Source: Candidatus Hinthialibacter antarcticus (GTDB lineage: Bacteria > Hinthialibacterota > Hinthialibacteria > Hinthialibacterales > Hinthialibacteraceae). From it: a DNA stretch of 64,000 bases. A model generated the notes under the pieces. That model saw only the letters and a list, made by a program, of their open reading frames with translations, ran no database searches and was not told the DNA's origin. Positions within the stretch are counted from its first letter, which is position 1, and each line of letters opens with the position of its first letter. Shown in pieces: positions 63,874 through 64,000 of this stretch. Where the stretch lies: contig JAVCCE010000066.1 of assembly GCA_030765645.1 (NCBI GenBank), positions 88,626 to 152,625 on the forward strand. Reading direction: 5' to 3'. Position numbers and translations under genes: made by a program.

Positions 63874-64000
63874 GTAACACTTTAGCCGCCTGAAGCAAGT
63901 TTGCCGGGAAATAGAGGGAGTGCATGACCGGAGGCGATGGATTGTAATGCATCCACGACGGTGTCGACAACGGGAAGGTCACGCCGTTTGAGGGTACGCA
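63874..64000 (-). mobile_element. end of an IS element (IS66-like?) with transposase C-terminus
   Basis: From 63998 down to the stop at 63882 the minus strand encodes about 38 residues, RTLKRRDLPVVDTVVDALQS and so on to LPLFPGKLASGG, resembling the tail of transposases such as IS66 TnpC. The end may be at GTAACACTTTAGCC (63874), since IS66 elements begin GTAA. The other end and any target-site repeat are outside the window. Confidence 0.4.

Noticed and set aside
1..64000. CRISPR arrays, rRNA genes, plasmid or phage modules
   Set aside because: No regularly spaced direct repeats, no rRNA-like conserved blocks and no phage structural genes were seen.

Overview
The window looks like one chromosomal segment of an uncultured, flagellated, diderm (Gram-negative-type) bacterium. 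Evidence for an outer membrane is a complete RND tripartite efflux operon with an outer-membrane lipoprotein channel, several lipobox lipoproteins, pseudopilin-like proteins and a periplasmic HtrA protease. The mix of DUF1080 lipoprotein, Gfo/Idh/MocA oxidoreductases, phytanoyl-CoA dioxygenase, secreted glycoside hydrolases and FecR/ECF pairs is typical of carbohydrate-degrading, environmental Planctomycetes-like or candidate-phylum bacteria. I cannot name the phylum from the sequence alone.

Layout. 1-2356 (minus): a membrane-anchored MurF-like ligase (cut by the window edge) and an alpha/beta hydrolase. 2459-6699: a type IV/T2SS pseudopilin diverging from an ECF sigma factor, a FecR-type anti-sigma factor and a secreted beta-propeller protein. 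6802-10909: an adenosylcobalamin riboswitch with a readable terminator/anti-terminator pair, followed by btuF-btuD-btuC and a CgeB-like glycosyltransferase. 10963-12730: a DUF1080 lipoprotein and a CBM9-like secreted protein. 12834-19869: CoA-binding protein, cysS, a deoxyhypusine-synthase-like enzyme, an orphan OmpR-type regulator, a fused TIM-barrel/MocA oxidoreductase and a GT4 glycosyltransferase. 19905-22556: a large secreted glycosidase with an inserted carbohydrate-binding module. 22716-27196: Hsp20, Lon and HtrA, a protein-quality-control cluster. 27330-27401: tRNA-Glu(CUC). 27407-34506: VanY-type peptidase, MocA oxidoreductase, GH5 enzyme, a lipobox GspG-like protein, a Met8-like siroheme enzyme and hisS. 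34703-43742: an OppF-type ATPase, PhyH, GT39, small lipoproteins, a DUF533/TerB-like protein, a GYF-AIM24 fusion and another GspG-like protein. 43915-48816: two very large paralogous flagellins. 48817-49799: a gene-free stretch with a near-consensus sigma-28 promoter and three related structured motifs. 49800-56139: TauE exporter, degenerate M24 peptidase, DUF4911, zinc-ribbon protein, peroxiredoxin and two unknown proteins. 56357-62952: a TetR-controlled RND efflux operon with a visible operator. 62947-64000: a glycosyltransferase-like gene apparently cut by a transposase-bearing element.

The most notable non-coding content is (a) the flagellin-linked intergenic RNA candidate at 48878-49790, (b) an 80-bp palindromic dispersed repeat (28183, 31819, 41225, partial copy at 43777) with compensatory base changes, (c) three other palindromic elements at 35788, 36668 and 37699, and (d) the cobalamin riboswitch. 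No CRISPR array, rRNA or complete mobile element was seen.
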